From Angomonas deanei (lineage: Eukaryota > Euglenozoa > Kinetoplastea > Trypanosomatida > Trypanosomatidae), in assembly GCA_903995115.1 (NCBI GenBank), contig LR877155.1:622501-686500 (forward strand): a stretch of DNA of 64,000 nucleotides, in the 5' to 3' direction. The notes beneath the pieces were generated by a model. The model made no database searches, was not told the origin of the DNA, and saw only the letters and a program-made list of their open reading frames with translations. A program made the translations under genes and the position numbers. Shown here piece after piece: positions 9,320-19,938 of this stretch (within the stretch, counting starts at the first letter, position 1; the number at the start of each line of letters is the position of its first letter).

Positions 9320-12300
9320 CTAATACTTGCCGGACTTCATCGCGTCGTACATATCCTTGTGGACGACGGGCTTGACCTTCTCCAGCTTCTTCTTGCCGCC
9401 CGGAAGAACCGAGAAGACGGTCTGCTTGACAAGCTTTCCTCGAGGGATCCACTTGGGTAACGGCCTGTTGTTATCGGCTAGCATAAAGAAGATGACCGTC
9501 ACCACGAGCACCACCGTGACACCCGCCACTACACCGATCGCGTAGAAGTCTTCCTTGGTTTGGTTCGACTTGGACTCGTGCTTCTTGGCAGGGCCCTGGC
9601 GGCTCAGCAACGTCAACAGCGGGTCCACGTGGACGATGCGACGGAAAGTGGTGGGGCCAGTGGCGTTCTCCTGCTGAATCGTAGCGGACACTACTATTTC
9701 TACATCACCGTTTATTTCCATCGCTCCCGGCATGAACATGAAGGCCTTCCTCACGTTCTGTACCACAGACGAGGACGCCATCTGAGAGCTGGTCGTCAAG
9801 TTATCGGCACGGTAGGAGAGAGCGCGGAAGGCGAGGAACGGGGCGGTGTGCTGCCACCACTGGCCAGCGCTGGCGGGCGGCGTGGAGGACGCACCGGTCT
9901 TCTCATCTCTGTAGTAGAGGTACACCTTCGTGTCCTGGTAGACGACATAAATGTAGTTCACCGTGACGTCCTCTGCCTTGCGGTTGGGGAGGTTGAGCGT
10001 CAGGAGCGCCCAGTCGCTGGGTCCGTAGGAGGAGCTCAAGTCATCCACGCACAGAGGGGTGGGGTCGGAGTAGCTGATGTCGAGTGGCTGATCGGGGATG
10101 GAGGTACCGAGGGGGTCCAGAACGGGCCAGTAGCTTCCGCTCCGGCACACGTGAATGCCTCCCTCCGCTGCGCTAAGATCCTGCGACAACCGTGAAACGT
10201 ACATGGTCAAGTCAATATCCATCTTGTGCTTCTGCCCATCATCGGTCAGCAGCTCCAGTTTAATCGTACCCTCGTAGTGGAAACTGCGCGCCTGCTCCAC
10301 GGTCAGCTTGCCGCTCCCCGGCACCACACCACGGATGGTGATGTTTTGATAGCTGGTTAGACAGCTCGTCGTGGGGGAGAATCCGCTCTGGTTGTACACG
10401 TGCATCACATTGGAGGGGCACTCCTGGGTGGTGGTCGCCGGACCCTTGGTCAGATGGACACGCCCGGTGCCGGCGGGGCAGTCTCCGGCGGGGAACTCAC
10501 CCTTGTAGAGCGCGTTCGACAGCTGCGAGGCAGAGGTGCAGTGCGTGCGGTCGCCGGTGCAGGTGGGGCAGTCGGTGGAGTCGGGCGCAGACCAGGTCTG
10601 CTCCGCCCACTTGAATCCCACCACATGACGGTCCTTCGAGTAGCTAGTCTCCATGTCCGGAGTGACGAACGGGTGAACCAGCAAGTTGACGCCGAAGGCG
10701 AAATCCTTCGTTTCTGCGTCCACATAGGTGAAGAACTCTGTGTCGACGGAGAACAAGATATTGCCCTCGAGCTTCTTGCTCCCCACAAACTGTTCGAGAT
10801 TGATGATAATGTCGTGCGCATTGTAGTTGGTGTCAAGCCTGCCTGGTCCCACCAAAGAGTGGGGGCGGACCGCCTCCGTCAGCAACGTACCCTTGATCTG
10901 ATTGTTGTCCACAAACTTCCAAATCGCCTTTCCGTCCGCGGTCTTGAGAGATCCGAGTTGGTTGTACGGGATCACTCCCTCCCAAGTGGCGTCGCAGTCA
11001 TTCACGTCGATCGTCCAGCTGACGATGCTTCGGTTGGACGGGGTCAAAAGGGGCGCAAAGGAGCAAGAGTTGGCAAACGTATCGCACTGATTGTGCTTAC
11101 CACCGAACTTTTGGTACCAAGACGTCCCGAGGGCGTAGTAGGGGCCTGGCGTACCCGTCCCCGAGGAGCCATTGAGCGACGTCCACGACCACACATCGGT
11201 GGAAAGGCCACCTCGTCCTTGGTTGTCCAGGCAGGACACCTCGAAGGCGGGGGAGGTTTCCGCCACACTGGAGAGCACATCCTTCGACTCAAAGTAGACA
11301 GAGGACGTAATGGCCTCAAAAGGTGGGAAAACGGACACCAAAATTACCAATAAGGGAGTAGACCGTAAACACAAGCGCGTTGCTGGTCCACCTGGCAGAG
11401 ATGCTGTCCACCCCGCGGCCGTCCTTTCTCTTGCCAACCTGGCCGGGACTGTTATCCCACATGGGGTAGTTGGGGTAGGTCAGCCACGGGTCGTTCATGC
11501 AGGAACCTTTGCAGGTGATCTTGGGGTTGGTGACAATGGGCGTGTTGTTATTGTCCCCGGGAGGTGCGGTGGTCGGGGGCTTCGCGGTCACTTCCAGGTA
11601 TGCAGAACCTTTGCACACTTCCTTGTTAAGGCACGTCATGGTAAACTTGAAGTCGTAGTTTCCGTTGGATGTAGGAGGGATGTAGCTGAATTCGCCAGAC
11701 CCCAACAGCTCGATCGATCCTGCCTGGGGCCAGCGAGTCAGTATAAAATATCGTCCATACACGCAAGGGTCCTGACCCGGGACTCCATTGAGGGAACTGC
11801 TCAGCGCCACACCAGCGGCGGTGGAGTAGTAGTAGACGTTGGCGCACGCCGGAAGCGCTGGCGCCGTCGTTGTCGTCGTCGTCGAGGTGGTGTCCGTCGA
11901 GTTATCGGTGGGAAGGTAGGTCACAAACGTGATGCTCGTGATGCACGTGGGGGTGACCACACAAGACACCTTCACACGAGTCGTCTCCACCATCTCCGCA
12001 GTGGGTGCCTGGTAGAGGAATTCGCCAATGATGTTGACGGAAAACTTTCCCTCCGTCGGGGCACGAATGGCGCTGTAGGTGAGAATGTCGCAAGTCTCAT
12101 CCACGCCCACCTGTATGGAGCTTCTCAGTATGCCGCCGGTGGGGACTTTGAAGGTAAAGGAATTCTTGCAGTTTTCGAGAGGGGCAGCGGTCGTGGTCGT
12201 GGTGGACGACGTCGTGGTGGTCGTGGTAGTCGTGGTAGAGGTGGTCGTCTCCGGGAGCGTGTTGAGGACGCTGAAGGCAATGTAGGCGTCGCACATTGGC

Positions 12301-13160
12301 ACGTAATCACAGTATATGCGAACAGAGTAAAGGGCGTCGCGCTGCGTCGCTGGAGCGGTAAAGGTGAACTTGGTTCCCGTCGGCGCAATGTCGAACTTTC
12401 CTGTCGACTCAGAGGACCGTACCACCATGTAGCTCTCCCCGTTGCATGTATTCCCGACTGCCGGGGTGTCCGTGGTGACGCTGGACGAGAGCACGGTGTA
12501 GTGGAGTTGACTGTTTTGGCAGGCAGGCGACTCTTCATGCAGATTCACGGTCACATAACCACTGCAGCCAATGGTGTTGGTCTCCACGCACTGAACGTCG
12601 AAGGCGATGTGGGTGGTAGCGTCTTCCGTCATTGCCGGCGCACTGTACGCATACCTCGTTGAGGCGTAGGGGACGACGGTGCCAATGGTGGGTTGGTAAA
12701 CAATGAGCTTCACCGCACCGGGGCACACATTCTTGTTGAACGTAAACTCACCGTCGTAGGCCTCCCCTGGTGCGTAGGTGACGGTGGTTGGCTCGCCGCA
12801 GGTGAACGACAAGTCACGCAGAAGCGTAGGCTGCATCGCATACGTCAGGGCCGCCTCACAGATCAGAGTGTCGCCCTCGTAGGCCTGAACGGTGAACGAA
12901 AACTCCGCCTTGTCAGATGGGTCTACAATATAGGTCCAGTCCTCACCAGCCGTAACCGGTGCGTCTTCGCTGCGGACAAACCGGAGAGAGCGAACACCGG
13001 TACTGGCCTGTGTCGTGGAAGGTGGGACGACAGAACCGTAGATACGTTCCTTCGTGTTTAGGGCAAAAACATGATTGTCATTAAGGCAGCGAGGTACTTC
13101 AGCAAATACACAGCTGAGAGCTGCGAATACTGTCAGTAAGGTGATGAACAGTGAAGTCAT
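9320..13160 (-). CDS. Large type-I surface glycoprotein with Ig-like modules and mucin-like linkers; one frame break near 11320-11330
   Basis: From the ATG at 13160 a signal peptide (MTSLFITLLTVFAALSCVFA) leads into about five beta-sandwich-like modules of 85-105 residues. Each has paired cysteines and a G-x-F-x-Y-x-(A/P)-P signature (GEFLYQAPT, GEFSYIPPT, GTKFTFTAPA). Thr-rich mucin-like linkers lie between modules. The frame then shifts by one base around the TTTT/CCC runs at 11320-11330 (coding strand) and continues for about 670 residues of Cys-containing ectodomain. Near the end is a transmembrane helix (AIGVVAGVTVVLVVTVIFFM) and a basic cytoplasmic tail of about 55 residues. Total is about 1279 residues with one surplus base. 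Several N-x-S/T sites are present. I do not recognise a named family; the modules resemble cadherin/bacterial Ig-like folds. The ligand is unknown. The reading across the break is inferred from matching composition and the downstream transmembrane end. Confidence 0.75.
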
Positions 13161-13570
13161 CGTTCGATATAAATAATTATTTTTTTCTCTTTTTAGCGAT
13201 ACAAAAATAAATAAAATAAAATAAAAAAAATTATGGTGAAGCACCGTTCTTTTACTACAACCGCACAAACAAAGAAAAAAAAAAGGGAGAAAGGCGAACA
13301 ATAATAATAAAAAAAGAGAAATACGGTCTCCGTCGTTTCAGCCTATCGTTATTTTCTGCAGAAAAAGAGACAACACGTCGCTAAGGTCGAACAGTCCTTC
13401 ATAAAGTAAAAAAAGAAAAACTAATGCGCAAAACTTTTTTTTTTTTTTTAGTGTTCAATAATTCTAAACAGATTTCTTTTTATATAAAAAACAAAAACGG
13501 GAAAACAATAAAAGAAGGCCTTTTATATGGGGCTTTCCCCAGTGCTTTTCGACACTCTACTAGGTAACGA
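13161..13570. other. Intergenic, AT-rich
   Basis: No gene is visible in these 410 bases. Runs of A and T dominate (T-run at 13436-13450; A-rich 13270-13320). They hold the dynamin 3' UTR and the leader signals of the surface protein gene. Confidence 0.6.
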
Positions 13571-15610
13571 TTAGGCAGAGCTCATGGAGTAGTCGCGCAC
13601 CTGGTTCAGTGCGTTCTGGGCCTTGGTCAGTGCCTCCATCATATCCTTGGCCGCCTTACGTTGCGCCGCCACCTGGGGAGCCTCCGACAGAATCTCCGTC
13701 GCCTTCTTCTCCGAGTAGAGTTCCCGCACGAGACGGGCATACACCTCCTCCCGCAGACGGGTGATCATGAGAAGGGTGATGGCCTTGGGGACTTGATCGG
13801 AGATGTTACCCTTCACAATAGCAAAGTAACCCTCCACCATTTCACGGATAGCGGTGTTCATGTGCTGCTCGTGGGAGCTCATCTGGTTACCGAGCATAAT
13901 ACGGGACGGGACGTCGTTCATGTCTTTATTTCCCCCAGCGAGAGAATCAATAAGACCTTTATTCTTGTCCGCCTCGAATTTCTTGTCCTTGGCATCCTTA
14001 TCCTTATCCTTCCCCTTTGGGTCCGGGGCCGCGGGGCCCTTGGCGCCTGGCTGCTGGGGCGGTTGCTGCTGCTGCTGCTGGTTGGGGTTGCCTTGCTCAT
14101 TGCCGCCGTACATCTTCACGAACGCCTTTTGGGCGAGCTCCTCCATGGCGGGATGCTTCACATTAATGAACCCCCTCTCCGCATTGATGATGGTGCGCAC
14201 GTGGGCCGAGGTGGGACTGCGGTACTCAATGAGCATGGACTGGCAGATACTGATAATGGCCTGCTTCAGCTTGGGGAAGCGTTCCACCTTACCGGAGCAC
14301 ATATCCACAATCTTAACAAGCTCCTCAAACACAAATGTCACACACTTGACGGAAGGCTCTTCTAAACGAGAAATCTGCTGCTTGGATAGCGCAACGAACA
14401 CCTGATCGGAGGGGAACAACGTCGCGTGCATACCGGACATGTTTCGGGTGTTGATGCGGATGTATTCGTCGGTGAGATCCTTTTTGGCGGAGAGACTGCG
14501 CACGTAAGCGGCGAAGCACTCATTAAAAATGTAGTCCAATCGCGCACCCCCGAGTAGTTCCTTGGATGCGTCGGTGATACCACCATCGATGGTGTGGTTA
14601 ATGGTGTCGCTGAACACTTTGATCAACGACAGCAGCTGCGCGCTAGGTTCGATATTATCCTGCTCAAACATCCCCAACTTGTCCATCTGCTTCTTGGTGC
14701 CCTCCATCAGCTTATCCACGTGTTGTTTCAGATCTGGGATAACAGACTTAATGTGCTCCAGGAGAAGGTTGTTGAGTTTCTTGCTCAGGTAGGCCGTACC
14801 AGACACGTCCGCGATATCGTGGTAGACGGGTGAGTTGGCAAAGAACTCGTGTTCCGCGGCGCGGGCAGCCTCCATCGACTTGCGCTCATTAATATCGTGC
14901 TGACTTCTGCACACCACGCCGATAAAGCCGTGGCGTAGAGGGAGAGTCTTGTTCGTCAGCACATCGTAGCAGTCCGTGCCGCGATCCATGAGATCAATCT
15001 TCGTTAGGACACCGAGGGTACGAACGCCCTCGGGGTCTAGCTGTTGGGCCAAGCGCAGCGACTGACTCGTGGCTAAATCCGTGTTCGCGGGGGAAATAGC
15101 CAAAATGATCGTATTCTTGGGCGCCACATACCGCGTCACCATTTCCTTAATACGCTTGTCGATATCCTTTGGCTGGTCACCGACGGCGTTCATGACCAGA
15201 CCGGGAAGATCCACAAGGGTGAGGTTCAGCACATTCTTGGAGAAAATCTTCAAGTTAATGGGGGTATCGGTAATGGAAGAACTTCCGGCGACCTCGTTCG
15301 TCCGTCTTGTAATCTCTTCGTTAATTTCGTCAAAATCGGTGAACTTCTTCTTGGGAACGTGCAAGAACTCTCCCCACTCCTCCTCGTTGGTACTTGGGAG
15401 CTGAACGAGCTGAAGCACCAACGGGCACCGGGTGACAATTCCTGAACCTCGGGGGAGGAAATCCTTTCCAACGATAGACTCCAAGACAGAACTTTTACCG
15501 CAACTTTGACTTCCGACCACAGCAATCTGGGGGAGATTCAGCTTGATGTTCATCTTCACGTTGGCGAAGGCATCATGGAGCTGGTTGATCACGCCGATTA
15601 ACTGGTCCAT
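13571..15610 (-). CDS. Dynamin-family GTPase
   Basis: The 679-residue protein has a dynamin GTPase domain with P-loop GSQSCGKSSVLES (about residues 33-45), the switch I PRGSGIVTRCPL block, G3 motif VDLPGL and G4 motif LTKIDLMDRGTD. A middle/stalk region follows, then a Gln/Pro/Lys/Asp-rich low-complexity insert (about residues 500-560) where classical dynamins carry a PH domain, and a GTPase effector domain at the end. This is the DRP1/Vps1-like layout (no PH domain, no proline-rich tail). In trypanosomatids such proteins divide mitochondria and also act in endocytosis. Length is normal for DRPs. The ATG at 15610 is the only plausible start and follows AG sites on the coding strand. Confidence 0.95.
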   Translation of the reverse strand: MDQLIGVINQLHDAFANVKMNIKLNLPQIAVVGSQSCGKSSVLESIVGKDFLPRGSGIVTRCPLVLQLVQLPSTNEEEWGEFLHVPKKKFTDFDEINEEITRRTNEVAGSSSITDTPINLKIFSKNVLNLTLVDLPGLVMNAVGDQPKDIDKRIKEMVTRYVAPKNTIILAISPANTDLATSQSLRLAQQLDPEGVRTLGVLTKIDLMDRGTDCYDVLTNKTLPLRHGFIGVVCRSQHDINERKSMEAARAAEHEFFANSPVYHDIADVSGTAYLSKKLNNLLLEHIKSVIPDLKQHVDKLMEGTKKQMDKLGMFEQDNIEPSAQLLSLIKVFSDTINHTIDGGITDASKELLGGARLDYIFNECFAAYVRSLSAKKDLTDEYIRINTRNMSGMHATLFPSDQVFVALSKQQISRLEEPSVKCVTFVFEELVKIVDMCSGKVERFPKLKQAIISICQSMLIEYRSPTSAHVRTIINAERGFINVKHPAMEELAQKAFVKMYGGNEQGNPNQQQQQQPPQQPGAKGPAAPDPKGKDKDKDAKDKKFEADKNKGLIDSLAGGNKDMNDVPSRIMLGNQMSSHEQHMNTAIREMVEGYFAIVKGNISDQVPKAITLLMITRLREEVYARLVRELYSEKKATEILSEAPQVAAQRKAAKDMMEALTKAQNALNQVRDYSMSSA

Positions 15611-15778
15611 TATACTTACACAATGTTTAACGCAAGGGAAAAAAAGAAAAAAAAAACGCTAACTTCAAAAGAAGGGGGAGGGAGAGAAAAGTGTTGGAAA
15701 CAAAAAAGTGAGACAAAACAACGTGAGCGTGCTTCAAATTCACATGGGTGCATATAATTCGACTGGACGCAGGACAAA

Positions 15779-16990
15779 CTAATCTATATCCTGTAATGTT
15801 TTGCTCTCCTTGTCGGCGCCCCCTTCGTACCCAACATCGCCGGGGAACAAAAGCGCCTTCTTGTCATTGGATTTGCTGCTAGGTTCTGGATCATCCTTTT
15901 TGACGTCCTGACTACCTTTTCCAAACCGCTTCACATTCCCTCGCTCGGCGTAGGGGACGGTTATTTTCAGCTCTCCCGTCGTCTGGGAGCGCTGTACCTG
16001 GACCCCGTCGGGAGAGAGGTCCTCCTCCACTGGCACCTGCAGCAGCGCCTCCTTCACATACACCCGCACCACGTTCACGTCCACCTCCACATTGAGCACG
16101 GAGGTGGAAATAAACTTTCCCGGTTTGGCGGTCAGTACAAAATTAGTCTTGTCGTCGAGGTCCATGTGAAACGGAATTTTTGCCTCGTTCCGCATTAGAT
16201 AACGACCGTACTTCTCCAGTTCCTGTTCGGGCGTTAGTCGGGGTTGCTTTTTATGGAGCTCCTGGTGCAGTGCCGAGATACTCCCGGGAGCCGGCTCCTG
16301 TGCCTTTTTCTTCTCCTTTTCCATTTCCTCCTGCTCGCGAAGCATCTGAAGCCTCTCCTCCGGGGAGTGTCCATACACCCGCTCGCCCTTTTCATTGAAC
16401 TTTGGGGGAAACGGGTCCATTCCTTTTTCTAGCATCTCTCGCTTCAGCCGCTCCTCCTCGCGGAACCGCACCGCCTCCGCGGTCGCCTGATCCATCACCC
16501 CCTTCTCCTCTTGTCTCGCCACAATCCTTTCCCCCTTGATAATCTCCGACCCATCCAAGTCCTTGAGCTGCGGCAGCACATGCACCACGTAGCTTCGGTA
16601 TCCCTCCAGCTGTGTGCATGGATTGCCAGTCAAGTGGATCGACTGTAGGAAAGGGTTGGCCGTGAGACGCTGCACACAGGTAATGTCGGCAATGAAGTTG
16701 AGGGTCAAATCCAGTCGCTCCAGGGACTCGCACCCCTCCAGTCCCTCAATCATCGTAATGTTGTTGACCGCGAGGTTAATATACTTTAAACACTTTAAAT
16801 GTATCAGACCTTCTATTTTAGAGATGTAGTTGTTACTCAGGTATAAAATCTCCAGCTGGCGACAGCGGTCTCCAATCACTTCAATCTTTTCCAAATCTTG
16901 CTGGTGGAGCGCTATTTCTTTTAGATCGGTCAGACCCCCTTCGTTATGCTCCGCCCGCCGCCGAAGGAGTTCAACTGTGATTCTCGTCAT
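15779..16990 (-). CDS. DNAAF11: DNAAF11/LRRC6-like dynein-arm assembly factor
   Basis: The 403-residue protein begins with SDS22-type leucine-rich repeats (about residues 15-150: LEILYLSNNYISKIEGLIHL, LKYINLAVNNITMIEGL, LERLDLTLNFIADI). It then has the LRR cap HLTGNPCTQLEGYRSYVVHV, a charged coiled-coil region and a C-terminal CS/p23-like domain (from about residue 265: IPFHMDLDDKTNFVLTAKPG). This is the LRRC6/TILB/Seahorse architecture. Known members pre-assemble axonemal dynein arms in the cytoplasm, so the organism probably builds a motile flagellum. The ATG at 16990 was chosen; the reading frame stays open three codons further but only through GTG. A T-run ends about 11 bases before the ATG, so the acceptor AG is probably one of those at 17010-17030. 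Confidence 0.9.
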   Translation of the reverse strand: MTRITVELLRRRAEHNEGGLTDLKEIALHQQDLEKIEVIGDRCRQLEILYLSNNYISKIEGLIHLKCLKYINLAVNNITMIEGLEGCESLERLDLTLNFIADITCVQRLTANPFLQSIHLTGNPCTQLEGYRSYVVHVLPQLKDLDGSEIIKGERIVARQEEKGVMDQATAEAVRFREEERLKREMLEKGMDPFPPKFNEKGERVYGHSPEERLQMLREQEEMEKEKKKAQEPAPGSISALHQELHKKQPRLTPEQELEKYGRYLMRNEAKIPFHMDLDDKTNFVLTAKPGKFISTSVLNVEVDVNVVRVYVKEALLQVPVEEDLSPDGVQVQRSQTTGELKITVPYAERGNVKRFGKGSQDVKKDDPEPSSKSNDKKALLFPGDVGYEGGADKESKTLQDID

Positions 16991-17245
16991 GGACAGCACA
17001 AAAAAAAAAAAAACGTCTTTTTAATGCTTCAATTGAAAATGGAATGGAAAGAGACGGGTACCGAACCAGTTTCGAGGAGCGTCACAGGAAGACAATCATA
17101 AAGGACCACTTCGTATTCCGTTTGGTTGGTTTGCAGAACGATAACAATACAATAGTGTACAAGTAGGAGATAAAAAAAAAAAACGAAAAAAAAATGGGGG
17201 GGAATCAAAATAGTATACATTTTTTGTATGTTTTGTCGTTTTCGT

Positions 17246-18274
17246 TCATGCGCTCTTCTCCTGTTGTTGCGCTTTACTTCGTTTGGCGGGAGCAAACGTG
17301 AGCTTGCCTGGACGATCCGAAGGAACAGAAACAACACAGTCTAGGTCCCGCGCCGTGTCTAATGCGGGAAGTATACGAGGGGGTCTGGCGGGTAGTTCCG
17401 CCTCTTGTGCTGGAACGCCAAACGGGCTGTGGCGGGAGCTGGCGAGAGAGGCAGGGGACCGCCGTGGCTCATTCGACAGCACACCAGTCTCCATCGACAG
17501 TGGATTATGCGAGGACGCCGTGTCCGCGAGAAGGGCGGTCACAGATTCCGCTGTGGTGGATTGCAGGGTTCGTTCGATTTCCTTCGGTCGCGGTAGAAAT
17601 TTTGCCTCTTCCTCGGCGTACGCCGTCAACGGTTTAGAAAATTGAAAAGTAAAGGGGGGTGGCGCCTCCTCCAGCAGGCCTGCCGAGTCTACGCCCTCGC
17701 TACTGTCCGCCGCCACAATCATCCCCGTCACAGGGGTCTGCTTCTCATAATCTGTTTTGGTGGTAAACGGGAGTGGCGTGGGGTCCACGCGCGACCCATC
17801 CTTCTCCAACACGAGGTGTACCTTTGTGCTTGTGTCCAACGCCCTGTTCACTACTTGAAGGGGCTCGGTGACCGCCCGTCGCTGGAGCGCCGTCACCACC
17901 CGCACCAGCTCCACCACGTCCTCCTCCCTTTCCATCTTGACCAGCAAGTCTACCGGCATCGCGTAGTACATGAGCGTGCCCTGCTTCCCCAGAGAGGAGG
18001 AGGCCACCCGGTGGGGGTAGTCGCGGACCCGAAACCCAACGTGCAGCTTGTTCCGTACGACACACTCGAGGTCTACAATTCGACACGCGTACGAAAACTT
18101 TCCACTTTCATGGTACACATTGATGGAGGAATTGGTCACAAATAGTACTCTACGATCCTTTGTGTGTGGACCCCTCATACGAGACACAGACTTGAAGAAG
18201 AAGAGCGCTTTATCGAAAAGGAATAGAAAAGCATCTACAAACTTTGACGGTACACGAATTGGTCTGTTTTCCAT
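17246..18274 (-). CDS. Protein with PH-like/myosin-TH1-like N-terminal domain
   Basis: The 342-residue protein starts at the ATG at 18274; a pyrimidine-rich stretch and AG sites lie just upstream on the coding strand, and the longer frame would begin before them. Residues 25-140 read as a PH-like fold: RRVLFVTNSSINVYHESGKF, then a predicted strand-rich stretch and a closing helix EREEDVVELVRVVTALQRR. This resembles the TH1 tail of class I myosins, which binds acidic membrane lipids. The rest is Pro/Ser-rich and likely disordered, with a basic end. No motor domain is attached. The family assignment is tentative; a membrane-targeting role is inference. Confidence 0.55.
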   Translation of the reverse strand: MENRPIRVPSKFVDAFLFLFDKALFFFKSVSRMRGPHTKDRRVLFVTNSSINVYHESGKFSYACRIVDLECVVRNKLHVGFRVRDYPHRVASSSLGKQGTLMYYAMPVDLLVKMEREEDVVELVRVVTALQRRAVTEPLQVVNRALDTSTKVHLVLEKDGSRVDPTPLPFTTKTDYEKQTPVTGMIVAADSSEGVDSAGLLEEAPPPFTFQFSKPLTAYAEEEAKFLPRPKEIERTLQSTTAESVTALLADTASSHNPLSMETGVLSNEPRRSPASLASSRHSPFGVPAQEAELPARPPRILPALDTARDLDCVVSVPSDRPGKLTFAPAKRSKAQQQEKSA

Positions 18275-18457
18275 GTCAATAAGACTTCTGTTTAGAGCTG
18301 CGAAGGAGAGAAATGAGTGTTCATCAATGTGTGTGTGGAAAAAGTAACTTGGTTGGGTGATTATGGCTTTATTATTATTATTATGGACACCAATTTTAGT
18401 TTGTGAAATATCAATAAGTGTGTGTGTGTGAGAGAGTGTGGGTATTCGCAAAGCATT

Positions 18458-19737
18458 TTAGCGAACCACGCTATCTGGAAACGTGCTTTCCATCTTGTTT
18501 CTTGCAGCGTCATACTTTTTATTGTCACCAGAGTGGACCGCCTCATCCACCTCTCTAATACGGCGAAACAACTCACTCTCCACCGCTTCATTGGGTAAGA
18601 CACAACCTTCCTTCACGAGCCACTCCCCCGCCTTAGAGGCTCGAATGTGCGTATTGAACGCATCCATAAGAATATCAAAAAAAGGGGAGTCTACGTGATG
18701 TGTCTTCAGCAAGGAGTACACACCGTCCACTGTGGCGGACAGGTGGGCATGTGTGGCGCCACTGAAAACGGCTCTCAGCGCGTCATTCTTCTTAAAGTGA
18801 AAGTCGAGCTGTCGGCCGAAAATGAACTCCTTCGAGGCGTGTGAGTGGCATGCCAGGTAAAGGACGGACGACGCCCAAACCGGCAGTGGGGTCCCTGGTG
18901 GCCGGGACAGCACTCCGTTCACCAGTTCCTGGGTCGCGAGGAGAGCGTTCTGGGAGTAGGACTGCAGCGCGGAGACACCGCCGCCACCCGCATACACATT
19001 GCTGACGAGCCCCGCCCCGAACGCACACAACAGTGCACTGGCACTACACAGGGAGAGAAGGGTGGCGCTATCCTTCTCCTTCAGGAAAGCTACATTCTCT
19101 CTGCAAAATAAGTGCTCCAGGTCCGCCTGCAGCTTGGCCGCTTGTTGGGGTTCTGGAGGGGTACCGTGGACGGCAAAGGATAGAGAAATGCCCGAAACCG
19201 CCTTCTTTTCCTCCGCCGCGGCCCACTCCCTCGACAAGAAAGGGCCGGTCGCACAAAGGACGGGGATGTCCTTGTCACAGGCCCGAACAATAGACTCCAC
19301 TAGCGCGGTGGTGGTCTCCCCTTCTGAGGACGTACCCCGGCTAAAAACACAGATAAAACGGTCCTTCTGGTGTTCATCCGGGGTGTTCGTCGACCACTCT
19401 TGTAGAAACTTGTAGTACGCATCGGTGTGGGCAGTTTTTAGCACTTCCTTCGCCCACGGGTCGGTCGGGGGCAGCAGGGAAAAGGACGGTGTGCAAACGA
19501 ACAGAGGGCCTCTGATACGTGCACTATTTTCCGTGAGCGTTTGTATTTCTAGTTTCGGGGGAATCATGAAGGAGTCCCGCTTAAATGCCTTAAACTTTTC
19601 CGGTTTGCACTCTTTGTCCTGCATGAGAGCTCTTCATCGTTGGTGAACAGTGTCAGACCAGCATCACCTCGGTTCCTCAGCAGGGCGAGTGCACACGCCG
19701 TTCCGAGTTCACCCGCCCCAAGAATCGCAGAGTGCAT
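18458..19737 (-). CDS. GPDH: NAD-dependent glycerol-3-phosphate dehydrogenase, frame broken by one base near 19630
   Basis: The N-terminus lies in a different frame from the body. From the ATG at 19737 it reads MHSAILGAGELGTACALAL, the Rossmann GxGxxG-type motif, up to LFTNDEE. The body resumes at about 19627 with QDKECKPEKFKAF. A missing base around the CTCTC stretch (about 19628-19634) would join them to about 426 residues. Body motifs fit GPDH: CATGPFLSREWA for the SGPsfA block, CHSHASKEFIFGRQL for the THSRSRNFxFG block, and ATVDGVYSLL for the EG region. The enzyme interconverts dihydroxyacetone phosphate and glycerol 3-phosphate. In trypanosomes the main form is glycosomal with a C-terminal PTS1; this one ends DSVVR with no PTS1, so it may be cytosolic or a divergent paralogue. 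Confidence 0.8.
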
Positions 19738-19938
19738 AGACGGGAGTTAAAAAAAAAACTAGTGTGCTTTCAGGTTTGTCAGAAATAGAGAACAGGATGA
19801 ATGATTGGTCCGTGTACACCTAAAGATATTTGGGTAAGGTCAACGATTGTCACAACGGCCATTTTTTTTTTTATTATGAGGTATACTGACGAAAAGAAGA
19901 ACCACCAATAAACGGCTTCTCACATTTTTTTTTTTTTT

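Noticed and set aside
11310-12662. A 450-codon frame antisense to the surface glycoprotein
   Set aside because: Arg/Gly/Val-rich shadow of Thr-rich and Ser-rich codons on the other strand; no domain and wrong orientation.
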